From positions 4,841 through 68,840 of the forward strand of contig DCKG01000016.1 of NCBI GenBank assembly GCA_002320605.1: a stretch of 64,000 bases of DNA, in the 5' to 3' direction. Position 1 is the first letter of the stretch; each line of letters begins with the position of its first letter. The notes beneath the pieces were generated by a model. The model was not told the origin of the DNA. It ran no database searches and saw nothing but the letters and a program-made list of their open reading frames with translations. A program made the translations under genes and the position numbers. This document shows positions 26,250-35,557 of this stretch, in pieces. The DNA comes from Bacteroidales bacterium UBA1680. Lineage in GTDB: Bacteria > Bacteroidota > Bacteroidia > Bacteroidales > UBA932.

Positions 26250-27689
26250 ATGGCAGAAGACGATATATTAAAGAACATTACTCAGCAGGAGTATAAAGAG
26301 GGCTTCGTGACGGACGTACGGCAGGAGTTTATCCCAAAAGGGCTGAATGAGAGCATCATCCGCACTATTTCCAGGCTGAAAGATGAGCCGGACTGGCTTT
26401 TGGAGTTCCGTCTGGACGCTTTCGGGAAATGGAAGAAAATGAATATGCCGCATTGGGGGCATCTGGATTTGCCAGAAATAGATTTTCAGAATATTATCTA
26501 TTATGCTGCTCCGAAGCGTGACGAAGACAGGCCGAAAGAAATCGATCCGAAGCTGGAAGAAACTTTCGAGAAACTGGGCATTCCTGTGCGAGAAAGAGAG
26601 GCTTTGGCTGGAGTTGTAGCCGTTGATGCCGTGTTCGACTCTGTTTCCGTCGCCACGACATTCAGGAAATCGCTGGCGGAGAAAGGCATAATTTTCTGCA
26701 GCTTCAATGAGGCTGTTCACGAGCACCCAGATCTGGTGCGCAAATACCTGGCTTCGGTTGTGCCTGCAGGGGATAATTTCTTCGCGGCTCTTAATTCGGC
26801 GGTTTTCAGCGATGGCAGCTTCTGTTATATTCCTAAAGGAGTGAAATGCCCGATGGAACTGTCAAGCTATTTCAGGATCAATGCGGCCGGCACCGGGCAG
26901 TTCGAGCGCACTCTCATTGTCGCCGATGAAGGCTCTTCGCTCAGTTACATGGAGGGCTGCACTGCCCCTATGAGGGACGAGAATCAGCTGCATGCGGCTG
27001 TGGTGGAAATAGTTGTCGAGGCTGGGGCTGACGTGAAGTACTCCACGGTTCAGAACTGGTACCCGGGAGATGCGCAGGGCCGAGGAGGAATCCTTAACTT
27101 GGTGACCAAGAGGGGAATATGCAAGGGCGAGGGGAGTCATCTAAGCTGGACGCAAGTGGAGACCGGCTCAGCGATCACTTGGAAATATCCTTCCACAATC
27201 CTCAGGGGCGACAATTCCTCGTCGGAGTTCTATTCTGTTGCCGTCACGAATAATTTTCAGCAGGCGGACACTGGAACCAAGATGGTGCATATCGGGCGAA
27301 ACACCAAGAGCCGTATCGTGAGCAAAGGCATTTCGGCTGGTCGCAGCCAGAATAGTTACAGAGGTCTCGTGCGCATGAACAAAGGAGCTCAAAACGCTCG
27401 CAACTATTCTCAGTGCGACAGCCTCCTGATTGGCTCGCAATGCGGTGCGCACACGTTCCCTGACATTCAGAGCTACAACCCTACGGCGATCGTGGAGCAT
27501 GAGGCGACCACTTCTAAAATCAGCGATGAACAGCTGTTCTACTGCAACCAGAGAGGGCTGAATCCTGAAGATGCGGTTGGGCTGATAGTGAACGGATATG
27601 CCCACGAAGTGCTTTCAAGGCTTCCTATGGAGTTTGCGGTCGAAGCCACAAAGCTCCTGCAAGTGTCTCTGGAAGGGTCTGTAGGATAA
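26250..27689 (+). CDS. sufB: SufB, Fe-S cluster scaffold subunit
   Basis: 479 residues, normal length. Family landmarks are ALNSAVFSDGSFCYIPKGVKCPMELSSYFRINA (in parts), EGCTAPMRDENQLHAAVVE, the cluster-site region QNWYPGD, SRIVSKGISAGRSQNSYRG, and SQCDSLLIGSQCGAHTFPDI with the conserved Cys and the downstream YNPTAIVEHEATTSKI. It forms the SufBC2D complex on which new clusters are built. First gene of sufB-pnuC-sufC-sufD. Confidence 0.96.
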   Translation: MAEDDILKNITQQEYKEGFVTDVRQEFIPKGLNESIIRTISRLKDEPDWLLEFRLDAFGKWKKMNMPHWGHLDLPEIDFQNIIYYAAPKRDEDRPKEIDPKLEETFEKLGIPVREREALAGVVAVDAVFDSVSVATTFRKSLAEKGIIFCSFNEAVHEHPDLVRKYLASVVPAGDNFFAALNSAVFSDGSFCYIPKGVKCPMELSSYFRINAAGTGQFERTLIVADEGSSLSYMEGCTAPMRDENQLHAAVVEIVVEAGADVKYSTVQNWYPGDAQGRGGILNLVTKRGICKGEGSHLSWTQVETGSAITWKYPSTILRGDNSSSEFYSVAVTNNFQQADTGTKMVHIGRNTKSRIVSKGISAGRSQNSYRGLVRMNKGAQNARNYSQCDSLLIGSQCGAHTFPDIQSYNPTAIVEHEATTSKISDEQLFYCNQRGLNPEDAVGLIVNGYAHEVLSRLPMEFAVEATKLLQVSLEGSVG

Positions 27690-27695
27690 AGGAAT

Positions 27696-28355
27696 ATGAA
27701 TATTTTTGATATAGATGACATTGCTTTCTCGATGGGTGGGGCAGGGGTGAGCTGGCTGGAACTGATCAGCGTGGCTGCCGGCCTGGGCTGCGTCGTGCTT
27801 GCTGGCAGGAATAACAAATTCAATTTCTGGATAGGCTACCTTTATAACATCTTGCTTTTCGTGATGTTCTGGCAGAGGCATCTGTATTCAGCCATGCTTC
27901 TGCAGCCAATTGCATTCGGAATCAACGCCTTCGGACAGTGGAGGTGGTCGCATCCGAAGTCCGGCGAGGCAAGCGCGAAAGATGCCGGTTCTCTGAAAGT
28001 TTCCCATTTGAAGCCTGGACACTGGGGCTGGGCCGTGCTGTTCGTCCTTGGCGCCGGACTAATCTGGGGTTTCGTGCTCAGTAAGCTTGGGACTGATTGG
28101 TTCACGGGCATATTCTCTCCGGATCCGACTCCCTACTTGGACTCATTCGGCCTGATGCTGACCCTGCTGGCGCAATTCCTTTCCGCTCAGAAGAAGTGGG
28201 AATGCTGGCTGGTGTGGCTTGTGGTGAACATCTGGAATATCATGCTTTACCTCTCGGCCGGGCTTGTGTTCATGCCGATTGTGTGCGCCCTGTATCTCAT
28301 AAATGGGGTGTGGTCGTTGATAACTTGGTATAGGCTGTATAAGAATAATAATTAG
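27696..28355 (+). CDS. pnuC: PnuC-family vitamin transporter inside the suf operon
   Basis: 219 residues with about seven membrane helices. PnuC features are the early NKFNFWIGYLYNI (aromatic N-x-x-x-W-G-like), FGQWRW (the W-G-x-x-x-W region) and the late VVNIWNIMLYLSAGLVFMPIV. PnuC proteins move nicotinamide riboside, or thiamine in the PnuT subgroup, by facilitated diffusion coupled to intracellular phosphorylation. No adjacent kinase indicates the substrate. It sits 6 bp after sufB and 42 bp before sufC, interrupting an otherwise standard suf operon. Confidence 0.85.
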   Translation: MNIFDIDDIAFSMGGAGVSWLELISVAAGLGCVVLAGRNNKFNFWIGYLYNILLFVMFWQRHLYSAMLLQPIAFGINAFGQWRWSHPKSGEASAKDAGSLKVSHLKPGHWGWAVLFVLGAGLIWGFVLSKLGTDWFTGIFSPDPTPYLDSFGLMLTLLAQFLSAQKKWECWLVWLVVNIWNIMLYLSAGLVFMPIVCALYLINGVWSLITWYRLYKNNN

Positions 28356-28397
28356 ATTTCGGATCTGGCTAAAACGAAAATATTAACAAAGAGATAT

Positions 28398-29144
28398 ATG
28401 AATGACATATTACTAGAAATAAAAGATCTGCATGCTTCTGCAGGGGATAAGGAAATCCTTCGCGGAGTTAACCTTGAGATTGGCCGTGGAGAGATTCACG
28501 CAGTCATGGGACCGAACGGGGCAGGGAAGAGCACCCTGTCCTCGGTGCTGACCGGCAAGCCGGAATACACCGTCACGCAAGGCTCCATTGAGTTCATGGG
28601 CCAGGATCTTCTTGCCATGAAGCCAGAGGAAAGGGCCTGGGCTGGCATATTCATGTCATTCCAGTACCCGATTGAAATTCCTGGAGTGTCAATCACCAAT
28701 TTCATGAAGACGGCGATAAACTCAAAGCGCAAGGCTCAGGGAATTGAGCCGATGAAAGCTGCGGATTTCCTGCGTCTGATGAAAGAGAAGATGGCTTTGG
28801 TGCAAATGAAGCCTGAATTCGCGAAACGAGAGGTGAACGTAGGCTTTTCGGGAGGGGAGAAAAAACGTAACGAGATATTCCAGATGGCAATGCTTGACCC
28901 TACCTTGGCTATTCTTGACGAGACTGACAGCGGCTTGGACGTGGATGCCCTGAAGATAGTTGCGGACGGAGTCAAGGCTCTGCATTCGCCGGAAAAGTCG
29001 GCTATAATAATAACCCATTATCAGAAGCTTCTGGAATATGTGAGGCCGGATGTCGTTCATGTGCTGAAGGCGGGGAGGATAGTCGCCACTGGTGGTTACG
29101 AGATTGTGGATAAGATTGAAAATGAAGGCTTTGAACAGTTCTAA
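28398..29144 (+). CDS. sufC: SufC, ATPase of the Suf complex
   Basis: 248 residues, an ABC-type ATPase without a membrane partner. Walker A GPNGAGKST (about 38-46), Q-loop FMSFQYPIEIPGV, signature FSGGEKKRNEIFQ, Walker B AILDETDSGLD and the switch His in IIITHYQKLLEYVRPD are all present. It drives SufB-SufD rearrangement during cluster assembly. sufD starts 1 bp after the sufC stop. Confidence 0.96.
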   Translation: MNDILLEIKDLHASAGDKEILRGVNLEIGRGEIHAVMGPNGAGKSTLSSVLTGKPEYTVTQGSIEFMGQDLLAMKPEERAWAGIFMSFQYPIEIPGVSITNFMKTAINSKRKAQGIEPMKAADFLRLMKEKMALVQMKPEFAKREVNVGFSGGEKKRNEIFQMAMLDPTLAILDETDSGLDVDALKIVADGVKALHSPEKSAIIITHYQKLLEYVRPDVVHVLKAGRIVATGGYEIVDKIENEGFEQF

Positions 29145-29145
29145 C

Positions 29146-29922
29146 ATGGGTGGGCGATCTATGAATATTCAGATGAGAGAAAGCGAAGGCGCCATTCACG
29201 GCAAGAAAGGAACGGTCGATCACGGCAATTATGTCGAGGTGCCTGTGGTCTGTGGCCCAGGCGTGAAAGAGATTGCCAGCGGGGAGCATATTCATGAAGT
29301 GTTTGTGGTCGGTCCTGACGGCACCCAGGCCTCGCTTCCGAGCGGAATCGTCGTGGGTGAGGCAGCCACTGCAGATATCATATTCATAGTCCTTCCTGGC
29401 GTAAAGCAGGATATTCCTTTGACAGTCGATCTTGTCGGTGAAGGCTCCACGGTGCATCTTGCCGGCATTTACCTTTGCTCTGGCAATGACCATGTGACCT
29501 TTGACATAACCATGAATCATCGCGTGGGACATTGCGTTTCGCGGCAGGTCTTCAACGGGCTGGCCGCCAATGCTTCCAAGGCTGAATTCTTTGGCAGAAT
29601 AGTCGTGGCTCCGGATGCCCAGAAGACAGAGGCATATCAGGAAAACCACAATGTAGTGCTTTCCGACAATGCTCACGTGAACACTAAGCCTCGCCTGGAG
29701 ATTTATGCCGATGATGTGAAATGCTCTCACGGAGCCACAGTTGGCAGGCTAGACGAAGATGCTCAGTTCTACATGGAGTCTAGGGGCATTCCTGAAGATG
29801 AGGCTAAGGTGCTGCAGATGATTTCCTTCGTTGCTCCTGTCCTTGAATATGCCCCCGAGGCTGACCGAGAGGCTCTCGCCACGCGCGTCGAAGACGCCAT
29901 CCGCCACCTTTCATCTGTTTAG
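29146..29922 (+). CDS. sufD: SufD, short form
   Basis: 258 residues from the ATG at 29146 (a second ATG is at 29161). It covers only the C-terminal beta-helix part of SufD: VEVPVVCGPGVKEIA, then NAHVNTKPRLEIYADDVKCSHGATVGRLDEDAQFYMESRGIPEDEA (in parts), which contains the conserved Cys-Ser-His. The usual roughly 150-residue N-terminal region found in longer SufD proteins is absent, and nothing like it is encoded nearby; the upstream frame overlaps sufC. It is probably functional as a minimal SufD, since the core and SufC-binding C-terminus are intact. Confidence 0.9.
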   Translation: MGGRSMNIQMRESEGAIHGKKGTVDHGNYVEVPVVCGPGVKEIASGEHIHEVFVVGPDGTQASLPSGIVVGEAATADIIFIVLPGVKQDIPLTVDLVGEGSTVHLAGIYLCSGNDHVTFDITMNHRVGHCVSRQVFNGLAANASKAEFFGRIVVAPDAQKTEAYQENHNVVLSDNAHVNTKPRLEIYADDVKCSHGATVGRLDEDAQFYMESRGIPEDEAKVLQMISFVAPVLEYAPEADREALATRVEDAIRHLSSV

Positions 29923-30009
29923 GGTTAAGATGCCCCTCGTTTATTCCGGCACTTGCTATATTCTAGCCTCTTTGTATGAATTATCGCATTAGTTTTTTAA
30001 CTTCGGAGC

Positions 30010-30969
30010 ATGATTGTCAAGACAAACGTGAAGATAAATCTTGGGCTGAACGTGCTGCGTAGGCGTCCGGACGGCTACCACGACATCGAGACCCTTTTCG
30101 TGCCGTGCTACAGCTACGGCGACGTCATTGAAATCGTCTCCGGCGATGACTACAGCCGTACTTCGGCGAGGTTGTTTGCGAAATATTCCCCGATGGATTT
30201 TCGTCTGCATCTTGATGAGGCGCCGATGATTGCTCATGGAATCTCTCCTGACGGAAAGCTGATGATTACGATTGCTCGTGAGGCTGGCGTAGGCTGGGAT
30301 CCGCTAAATGATTTGTGCGCAAAGGCTTACGAGTTGCTGGCGAAGGACTTCAAACTGCCGCCTGTCAAAATATTCCTGGAAAAAAATGCGCCCGTGGGCG
30401 CCGGTCTTGGCGGAGGTTCTGCCGATGCGGCTTTCGCCCTTAAAGCATTGAACGAACTTTTCGGACTTGGACTCAAGGAAAGTGAGCCTAGCGCCGACGG
30501 AAAGCCTTCGCTAAGGGAATATGCTGCCTGCCTAGGCTCTGACTGCGCCTTTTTCATATTCAATCGCCCCATGATCGGGACAGGTAGAGGCGATATATTG
30601 AGACCGCTAACCTCCATGGCAGGGCAGCAAATAACCTCCGAAAATATATTCGAGAAACTTGGCCTGGATCTTAGAGTAATCGTGCCGGAAGGCATTTCCG
30701 TCTCAACTGCTGAAGCATACAAAGGCATTCAGCCCCGAGAAACCGCCGACGAAGCCGATCTCCTGCGGAAAGGCGCCGAACCGCTGGAAATGGCACTAAT
30801 GCGTCCAATCGAAGAATGGAAAGACAATATAGTCAATGATTTCGAGGTCACCGTTTTCAAAGCCCATCCCGAACTGGCAGCGATAAAGCAGTCGCTCTAT
30901 GATGCCGGAGCAGCTTACGCTTCAATGTCCGGCTCCGGCTCAGCACTGTTCGCCCTTTATCGAAAGTGA
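30010..30969 (+). CDS. ispE: IspE, 4-diphosphocytidyl-2-C-methyl-D-erythritol kinase
   Basis: 319 residues, GHMP kinase. The N-terminal VKTNVKINLGLNVLRRRPDGYHDIETLF carries the catalytic Lys and substrate His-Asp; the ATP loop PVGAGLGGGSADAAFAL and the C-terminal YASMSGSGSALFALY complete the set. It phosphorylates the IspD product in the isoprenoid pathway. A 40-residue insertion-like section with Ser/Asp/Glu (KESEPSADGKPS region) follows the ATP loop. Monocistronic, 87 bp after sufD. Confidence 0.95.
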   Translation: MIVKTNVKINLGLNVLRRRPDGYHDIETLFVPCYSYGDVIEIVSGDDYSRTSARLFAKYSPMDFRLHLDEAPMIAHGISPDGKLMITIAREAGVGWDPLNDLCAKAYELLAKDFKLPPVKIFLEKNAPVGAGLGGGSADAAFALKALNELFGLGLKESEPSADGKPSLREYAACLGSDCAFFIFNRPMIGTGRGDILRPLTSMAGQQITSENIFEKLGLDLRVIVPEGISVSTAEAYKGIQPRETADEADLLRKGAEPLEMALMRPIEEWKDNIVNDFEVTVFKAHPELAAIKQSLYDAGAAYASMSGSGSALFALYRK

Positions 30970-31130
30970 TTCATTGTCCAGACGATACCTTTTGCAAGCC
31001 GACCGGTGGCGTTTGAAGTGATTCCCGGGATTAAGCTCTAACACGGATGCGATGCCTTGAAAAACGTAAAAATTCCTCAATGGAGTTGGACTTTTCCTCG
31101 ATGAAGAGAAGTGATTTGGGAGCCGGATTC

Positions 31131-32252
31131 TTACATCGCGACTAGCTCGTACTCTCGAGTGCCAAGCCCGATTTTCTCGCCATGTTCCAGGGTCTCTTTC
31201 CAGCTTACGTTAGGATTGCTGTCCTTGAAATGGTCATGGTAGTGATGCCAGTCAGGCTTGGCAAGATTGTCCCCTAACTGGCTGTTCCTGACAGGATCCG
31301 CCTTCTGGCAGAGATCTACGCAGGCCTGGTCGAGGGCGATTGGGTCGAAAGAAGCCAGCATCCCTATATTCGGAAGAATAGGGGCGTCATTCTCCTCGTG
31401 GCAGTCGCAATTCGGAGAAACATCAGTGATGAGGCTCACGTGGAAGCATGGCCTCCCGTCACACACCGCCTGGGCATATTCTACCATCTTGCGGCAGAGC
31501 AGATCGTTGGCATCCCAGTTGTCGTTCTCGATTGCATCGAAAGGACAAGCGCCTATGCATCTGCCACAACCTTTGCATATTTCCGGATCGATGAAAGCCT
31601 TGCCTGTGTCGTAAGAAATAGCGTCCGAGCCACATTCCTTCGAGCAGCGCTTGCAATTGCGGCATTGGTCGGTCAGCACATGAGGTTTTCCGCTGTTATG
31701 TTGCAGCATTTTCCCTGCCCTGGATCCGCACCCCATGCCGATATTCTTTATGGTTCCACCGAATCCGGTAGATTCGTGGCCTTTGAAATGGGTCAGGGAG
31801 ATGAACACGTCCGCATCCATTATGGCGTGGCCTATCAGAGCCGTCTTGCAATATTCCCCATTCCTTACTGGCACTTCAATGTCGTCGGTGCCACGTAGTC
31901 CGTCGCCTATTATCACAGGGCAGCCCGTCGTCATATAGTTGAAGCCGTTTACCTCGGCGCAATAAATATGCTCGATTGCGTTTTTCCTGGAGCCAGGATA
32001 AAGCGTGTTGCAGTCGGTGAGAAAAGGCTTTCCACCAAGCTCTTTCACTACGTCTGCGACAGCCTTTGCGTAATTTGGGCGCAAATAGGCTATATTCCCA
32101 AGTTCGCCGAAGTGCATTTTGATGGCGACCAGCTTGCCGTCCATGTCTATATTGCCTATTCCTGCACGGCGCATGAGCTTTTGAAGCTTGGCAGGAAGTG
32201 ACACGCCCAGCTTAGTGCGGAAGTCTGTGAAATAAACCGTTGCCTTTTCCAT
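31131..32252 (-). CDS. DUF362 protein with two 4Fe-4S clusters
   Basis: 373 residues. The N-terminal DUF362 domain (KVYFTDFRTK start, KMHFGELGNIAYLRPNYAKAV, FISLTHFKGHESTGFGGTIKNIGMG in parts) is followed by a ferredoxin insert with two CxxCxxCxxxC clusters (CRNCKRCSKEC and CKGCGRCIGAC, about 197-245) and a C-terminal PNIGMLASFDPIALDQACVDL. The family is redox-related, of unknown reaction, and common in anaerobes. Monocistronic. Confidence 0.88.
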   Translation of the reverse strand: MEKATVYFTDFRTKLGVSLPAKLQKLMRRAGIGNIDMDGKLVAIKMHFGELGNIAYLRPNYAKAVADVVKELGGKPFLTDCNTLYPGSRKNAIEHIYCAEVNGFNYMTTGCPVIIGDGLRGTDDIEVPVRNGEYCKTALIGHAIMDADVFISLTHFKGHESTGFGGTIKNIGMGCGSRAGKMLQHNSGKPHVLTDQCRNCKRCSKECGSDAISYDTGKAFIDPEICKGCGRCIGACPFDAIENDNWDANDLLCRKMVEYAQAVCDGRPCFHVSLITDVSPNCDCHEENDAPILPNIGMLASFDPIALDQACVDLCQKADPVRNSQLGDNLAKPDWHHYHDHFKDSNPNVSWKETLEHGEKIGLGTREYELVAM

Positions 32253-32416
32253 GTGAAATTCTTTTTCGCAAAATTAATGAAAGTTTCTTTAGAAATTTCT
32301 GGAAACTAGAATATTGGCTTACTATTCCTGAATTTGTATAACTGGTCCCTGATCGGTGCGCGGCAGTCAAAGGCTTGTTTTTTGCATTGGTTCAAGAGCT
32401 TTAAAAAAATATCGTC

Positions 32417-32935
32417 ATGAAAAAGATTTTTCTTTCTGTTTTGGCTGTCCTCTTTTGCGTGCTCGCAGGAGCCCAGTCATCAAAATTGGACGGAGCTTTG
32501 GATCCGCTAAAAGATGCAACGCTGCTGGATGTTGAGATTAATTTCGACGATGGGGCTTACAAATATATCCCTGAAGAGCAATTCGCAAAGGAGAATCCCG
32601 ACTGGGAGCAGATTAAAAAGGAAACCTCTGAAAGGTTCATGGAGGGCATCAATGCCAAACTGAGGCTTACGAAAAGGGCTGCTGTAATGACCGATAAGCA
32701 AGACTTCACGATACAGGTCGATATCGTTAGCGTCGATGAGAAAGGGAACACCATCTCGAATGTCAGATTTCTTGACGAGAAAGGAAAAGCCTTCGCCAAA
32801 ATTGACAAGCTGTATGCTTCAGGAGGCCGTTTCGGAACTTTCTGCAACCTTATGGGCGATGGCATGGAGGAAACCGGCGAAAAGATTGGACGGACTGTCT
32901 CCTATTACTTCCTTAAGAAGAAAATCAATCTATAG
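32417..32935 (+). CDS. Secreted protein of unknown function
   Basis: 172 residues. The signal peptide is about residues 1-19 (MKKIFLSVLAVLFCVLAGAQ). The mature part has alternating strands and a Gly/Met-rich C-terminus (GRFGTFCNLMGDGMEETGEKIG). No motif I recognise; it is probably periplasmic. Its last codons overlap the convergent acyltransferase gene by 11 bp. Confidence 0.75.
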   Translation: MKKIFLSVLAVLFCVLAGAQSSKLDGALDPLKDATLLDVEINFDDGAYKYIPEEQFAKENPDWEQIKKETSERFMEGINAKLRLTKRAAVMTDKQDFTIQVDIVSVDEKGNTISNVRFLDEKGKAFAKIDKLYASGGRFGTFCNLMGDGMEETGEKIGRTVSYYFLKKKINL

Positions 32936-34097
32936 GGCAGGCGTGGGCAGTGCTGGAGTACTTGAAGCAGTTGTCCACGGGATTTGAATATATCCCTAGG
33001 AATATGTCTTTAAGCACTTCCGGCTCTTCCACCTCGTATTTCTGCAGGCCCTTGATGCGATTGATGAATCTGGCCTCATGCTCGTCATCATATTCCAGCC
33101 CCTTGAATTCATGTTTCCCGAACCTTATGTCGTGGGCTATGAAATTATTGGGCGTGAGGGCATAAGCTTCATGAATGCGGCGGTCTATCAGTTTAGCCAC
33201 CTCTCTCTCATATTCAATGTTCGTAAGCGAGTCAAACTTGGAGAGATCTTCTTTCGAGACCGGCTTGCAGATGCTTAGATGCACGTCCCCTTTCGGCATG
33301 GTGATGCCGCTGATGATGCTGGCAAGGTCTTCGCCTTGTTTCTTCACGTATTTCTCGAACCTGGATTGGTATAGCTCCAGGGCCTTCATGTAGTCGCATG
33401 TCTCCCACTCGTAGGAGATGGCGAGTGGCACAATATTCAGTTCCTCCAACGCAGCTATCTTATCATCCCTTTTGCTCATGGCGAGCATCTTGATCACGCC
33501 CTGGTCCGTGATGTCGTTTCCATCCTTGGTCCTGCCGTTCCTGTGCGCTATCCACGCAGACTGCTTTTTCTCGGTGATGGTGAACCTGATGTAATCGGAA
33601 AGATGCTTCGATTTTATGTAAAATTCCCTCAGGTTCATTATCCCGGGTCTTTCTACTCGGAACATCTTGTTTGCCTTGCCGATGTCAATCACGATGCTGG
33701 AAGTCATGAGGTTTGCCCCGAAGGTAATTTCTGTCGTCGCCATGCCGTTGTCGTACAGCACGTTCTGCAGCACTGAGGCATCCAGCATTATGTCCCTGTG
33801 ATTGGAAATGAAGAGATAAGGTTTGTCTTTCTCAAGATTTTCTACTCCTGAATATGTGAAATTCGTCATGCTGCGCTGCCTTATCTGGTCATTCACGTGC
33901 CACATTACTTTCACTTGGAACTCATCGCATGTCTTTATGCTCTTAAGCAGGCTGCGCGTCTGCTCCACGCTTTTGTCAGGGAATATGTAGGATGCCAGCA
34001 GAGGGAAAACCTCGTTGTCGGCGATGCGCTGCATTGCCGCAGGGATTTCCTCGTCGTAATAAGGCCGGATGTCGTCGAATTGAGGGTCTTTAATCAT
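32925..34097 (-). CDS. Glycerol-phosphate-type acyltransferase (PlsC/PlsB superfamily)
   Basis: 390 residues without predicted membrane segments. An N-terminal helical region is followed by the acyltransferase fold with FISNHRDIMLDASVLQN as motif I, RVERPGIMNLREF as motif II/III region and IAHRNGRTKDGNDITDQGVIKML in the substrate part. Motif I has His-x5-Asp rather than the usual His-x4-Asp, as in the larger Bacteroidetes relatives I recall. It directly follows the PaaK-like ligase gene without a gap, so the ligase product may supply the acyl donor. Confidence 0.8.
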   Translation of the reverse strand: MIKDPQFDDIRPYYDEEIPAAMQRIADNEVFPLLASYIFPDKSVEQTRSLLKSIKTCDEFQVKVMWHVNDQIRQRSMTNFTYSGVENLEKDKPYLFISNHRDIMLDASVLQNVLYDNGMATTEITFGANLMTSSIVIDIGKANKMFRVERPGIMNLREFYIKSKHLSDYIRFTITEKKQSAWIAHRNGRTKDGNDITDQGVIKMLAMSKRDDKIAALEELNIVPLAISYEWETCDYMKALELYQSRFEKYVKKQGEDLASIISGITMPKGDVHLSICKPVSKEDLSKFDSLTNIEYEREVAKLIDRRIHEAYALTPNNFIAHDIRFGKHEFKGLEYDDEHEARFINRIKGLQKYEVEEPEVLKDIFLGIYSNPVDNCFKYSSTAHACPID

Positions 34098-35399
34098 CTA
34101 TTCCTTCCTTAAGTCTATGAATTTCACTGGCTTGCGGCTCTTTGCCGGGAAATTTATTTTCTGGATTTCGTCCGCTGGCAGTATTTCCACCTTCGGGGCA
34201 ACGCGCAGGCGAGAGCGGAAACGGTCTTTCAGCTCTTTCACGACATCGAATTCCTGCTCGGCTTTCAGCCCTACTTTCACAATGACATCGTCCGTGCCGG
34301 CCTCGGAGTCCTGCACGTAAATCACGTAGTTGGCAAGATATTCCGTGTTGTCCAGCACGTCGTTTATCGCAGGTGGATAAAGAGTCGTTCCCTTGAGCTT
34401 TATCATGTTGTTCTTCCTGCCTACGAGTGGAGTCAGCCGGTAGGAGTTCCTGCCACATTTGCAAGGCTCTGCTATTTTGGCGGCTATGTCCCCAGTACGG
34501 AAGCGTAGCAGAGGCATCCCTTCCACCCCGAGCGTGGTTACGACGATTTCACCTTCTTCGCCGTCTCTCACTGGAAGTCCGTCTTCGCCGATTATCTCGA
34601 CTATTATGAGTTCCGGGTGCACATGCCCGCCGCAGCCATATTGGCATTCCGAGAAAGTGGCGCCCATCTCCGTCGATGAATATGTCGCATACAGCTCCAC
34701 GTCCCACTTTTCTTTTATCTTGCTGCCAAGCAGGTTCAGGCTGAAATCTTGATTGCGCAGACCCTCGCCGATGCCTATTATTTTTTTGATGCTGGACTTG
34801 CGATAGTCTATCTCGTGTTCTTCTGCGTATTGGATGAGTCTGAGGATAAAGGACGGCACGCACATTATCGTGTCTGGCTTTATCCTTTGAATAGTGTCCC
34901 ATTGCAGTTCGGGGATGCCGTTTCCCACCCGGATCACTCCTGCCCCGAGGGCTCTCAGGCCGAGGAAATATGCCAGGCCGGCCATGAACCTCTTGTCGAT
35001 GGTGGTCATCAGCTGAACTACGTCGCTTGGCCTCACGCCGGCGCAATGGAAGGATTTCTTTTCGTTGAAGGCCAGCCTGTCTAGGTCTTTGTCGGTGCAG
35101 CAGAATGTCACCGGATCTCCCAAGGTGCCGGAGGTTGTGATGTAATCGATGACTTTTTCTTTAGGCACGCAGAGAAAATCTTCGTTGAACAGCTGCAAGT
35201 CTTTCTTTTCGGTGAAAGGTATCTTCACCAGGTCTTCGATGTGGCGGATTTTGTCTACGTCGATAGAATAGCTCTGGAACATTCTCCGGTAATATGGAGA
35301 ATTCGCTGCCAAGTAATCAAGTGCCTCGTGGAGCTTACGTTCCTGGAACTCTTTGATTGCGTCAGCAGTTTGGAATTCAATGTCTTGGTTCAATGCCAT
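34098..35399 (-). CDS. PaaK-like acyl/aryl-CoA ligase
   Basis: 433 residues from the ATG at 35399 (another in-frame ATG is at 35426). Adenylate-forming fold: YITTSGTLGDPVTFCCTDKDLDR (the P-loop region), YATYSSTEMGATFSECQYGCGGHV, LRFRTGDIA and the C-terminal GRKNNMIKLKGTTLYPPAI. It resembles phenylacetate-CoA ligase and the adenylation enzymes of aryl polyene pathways; the substrate cannot be read. Its stop abuts the acyltransferase ATG, so the two are one transcription unit. No ketosynthase or carrier protein genes are nearby. Confidence 0.85.
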   Translation of the reverse strand: MALNQDIEFQTADAIKEFQERKLHEALDYLAANSPYYRRMFQSYSIDVDKIRHIEDLVKIPFTEKKDLQLFNEDFLCVPKEKVIDYITTSGTLGDPVTFCCTDKDLDRLAFNEKKSFHCAGVRPSDVVQLMTTIDKRFMAGLAYFLGLRALGAGVIRVGNGIPELQWDTIQRIKPDTIMCVPSFILRLIQYAEEHEIDYRKSSIKKIIGIGEGLRNQDFSLNLLGSKIKEKWDVELYATYSSTEMGATFSECQYGCGGHVHPELIIVEIIGEDGLPVRDGEEGEIVVTTLGVEGMPLLRFRTGDIAAKIAEPCKCGRNSYRLTPLVGRKNNMIKLKGTTLYPPAINDVLDNTEYLANYVIYVQDSEAGTDDVIVKVGLKAEQEFDVVKELKDRFRSRLRVAPKVEILPADEIQKINFPAKSRKPVKFIDLRKE

Positions 35400-35557
35400 G
35401 ATTGCGAAAGCGCATAATCTTCGCAAAGATACTCATTTTGAGTTTCAATCAGAAATTAATATTTTCTGAATTCATCGGAACTCACAGTCTTGTCCGCATT
35501 CTGGAAAAAGTCCCGATTTCGCTCCTTGAAAACTCGGAAAAAGTGCCGAAAACTCTG

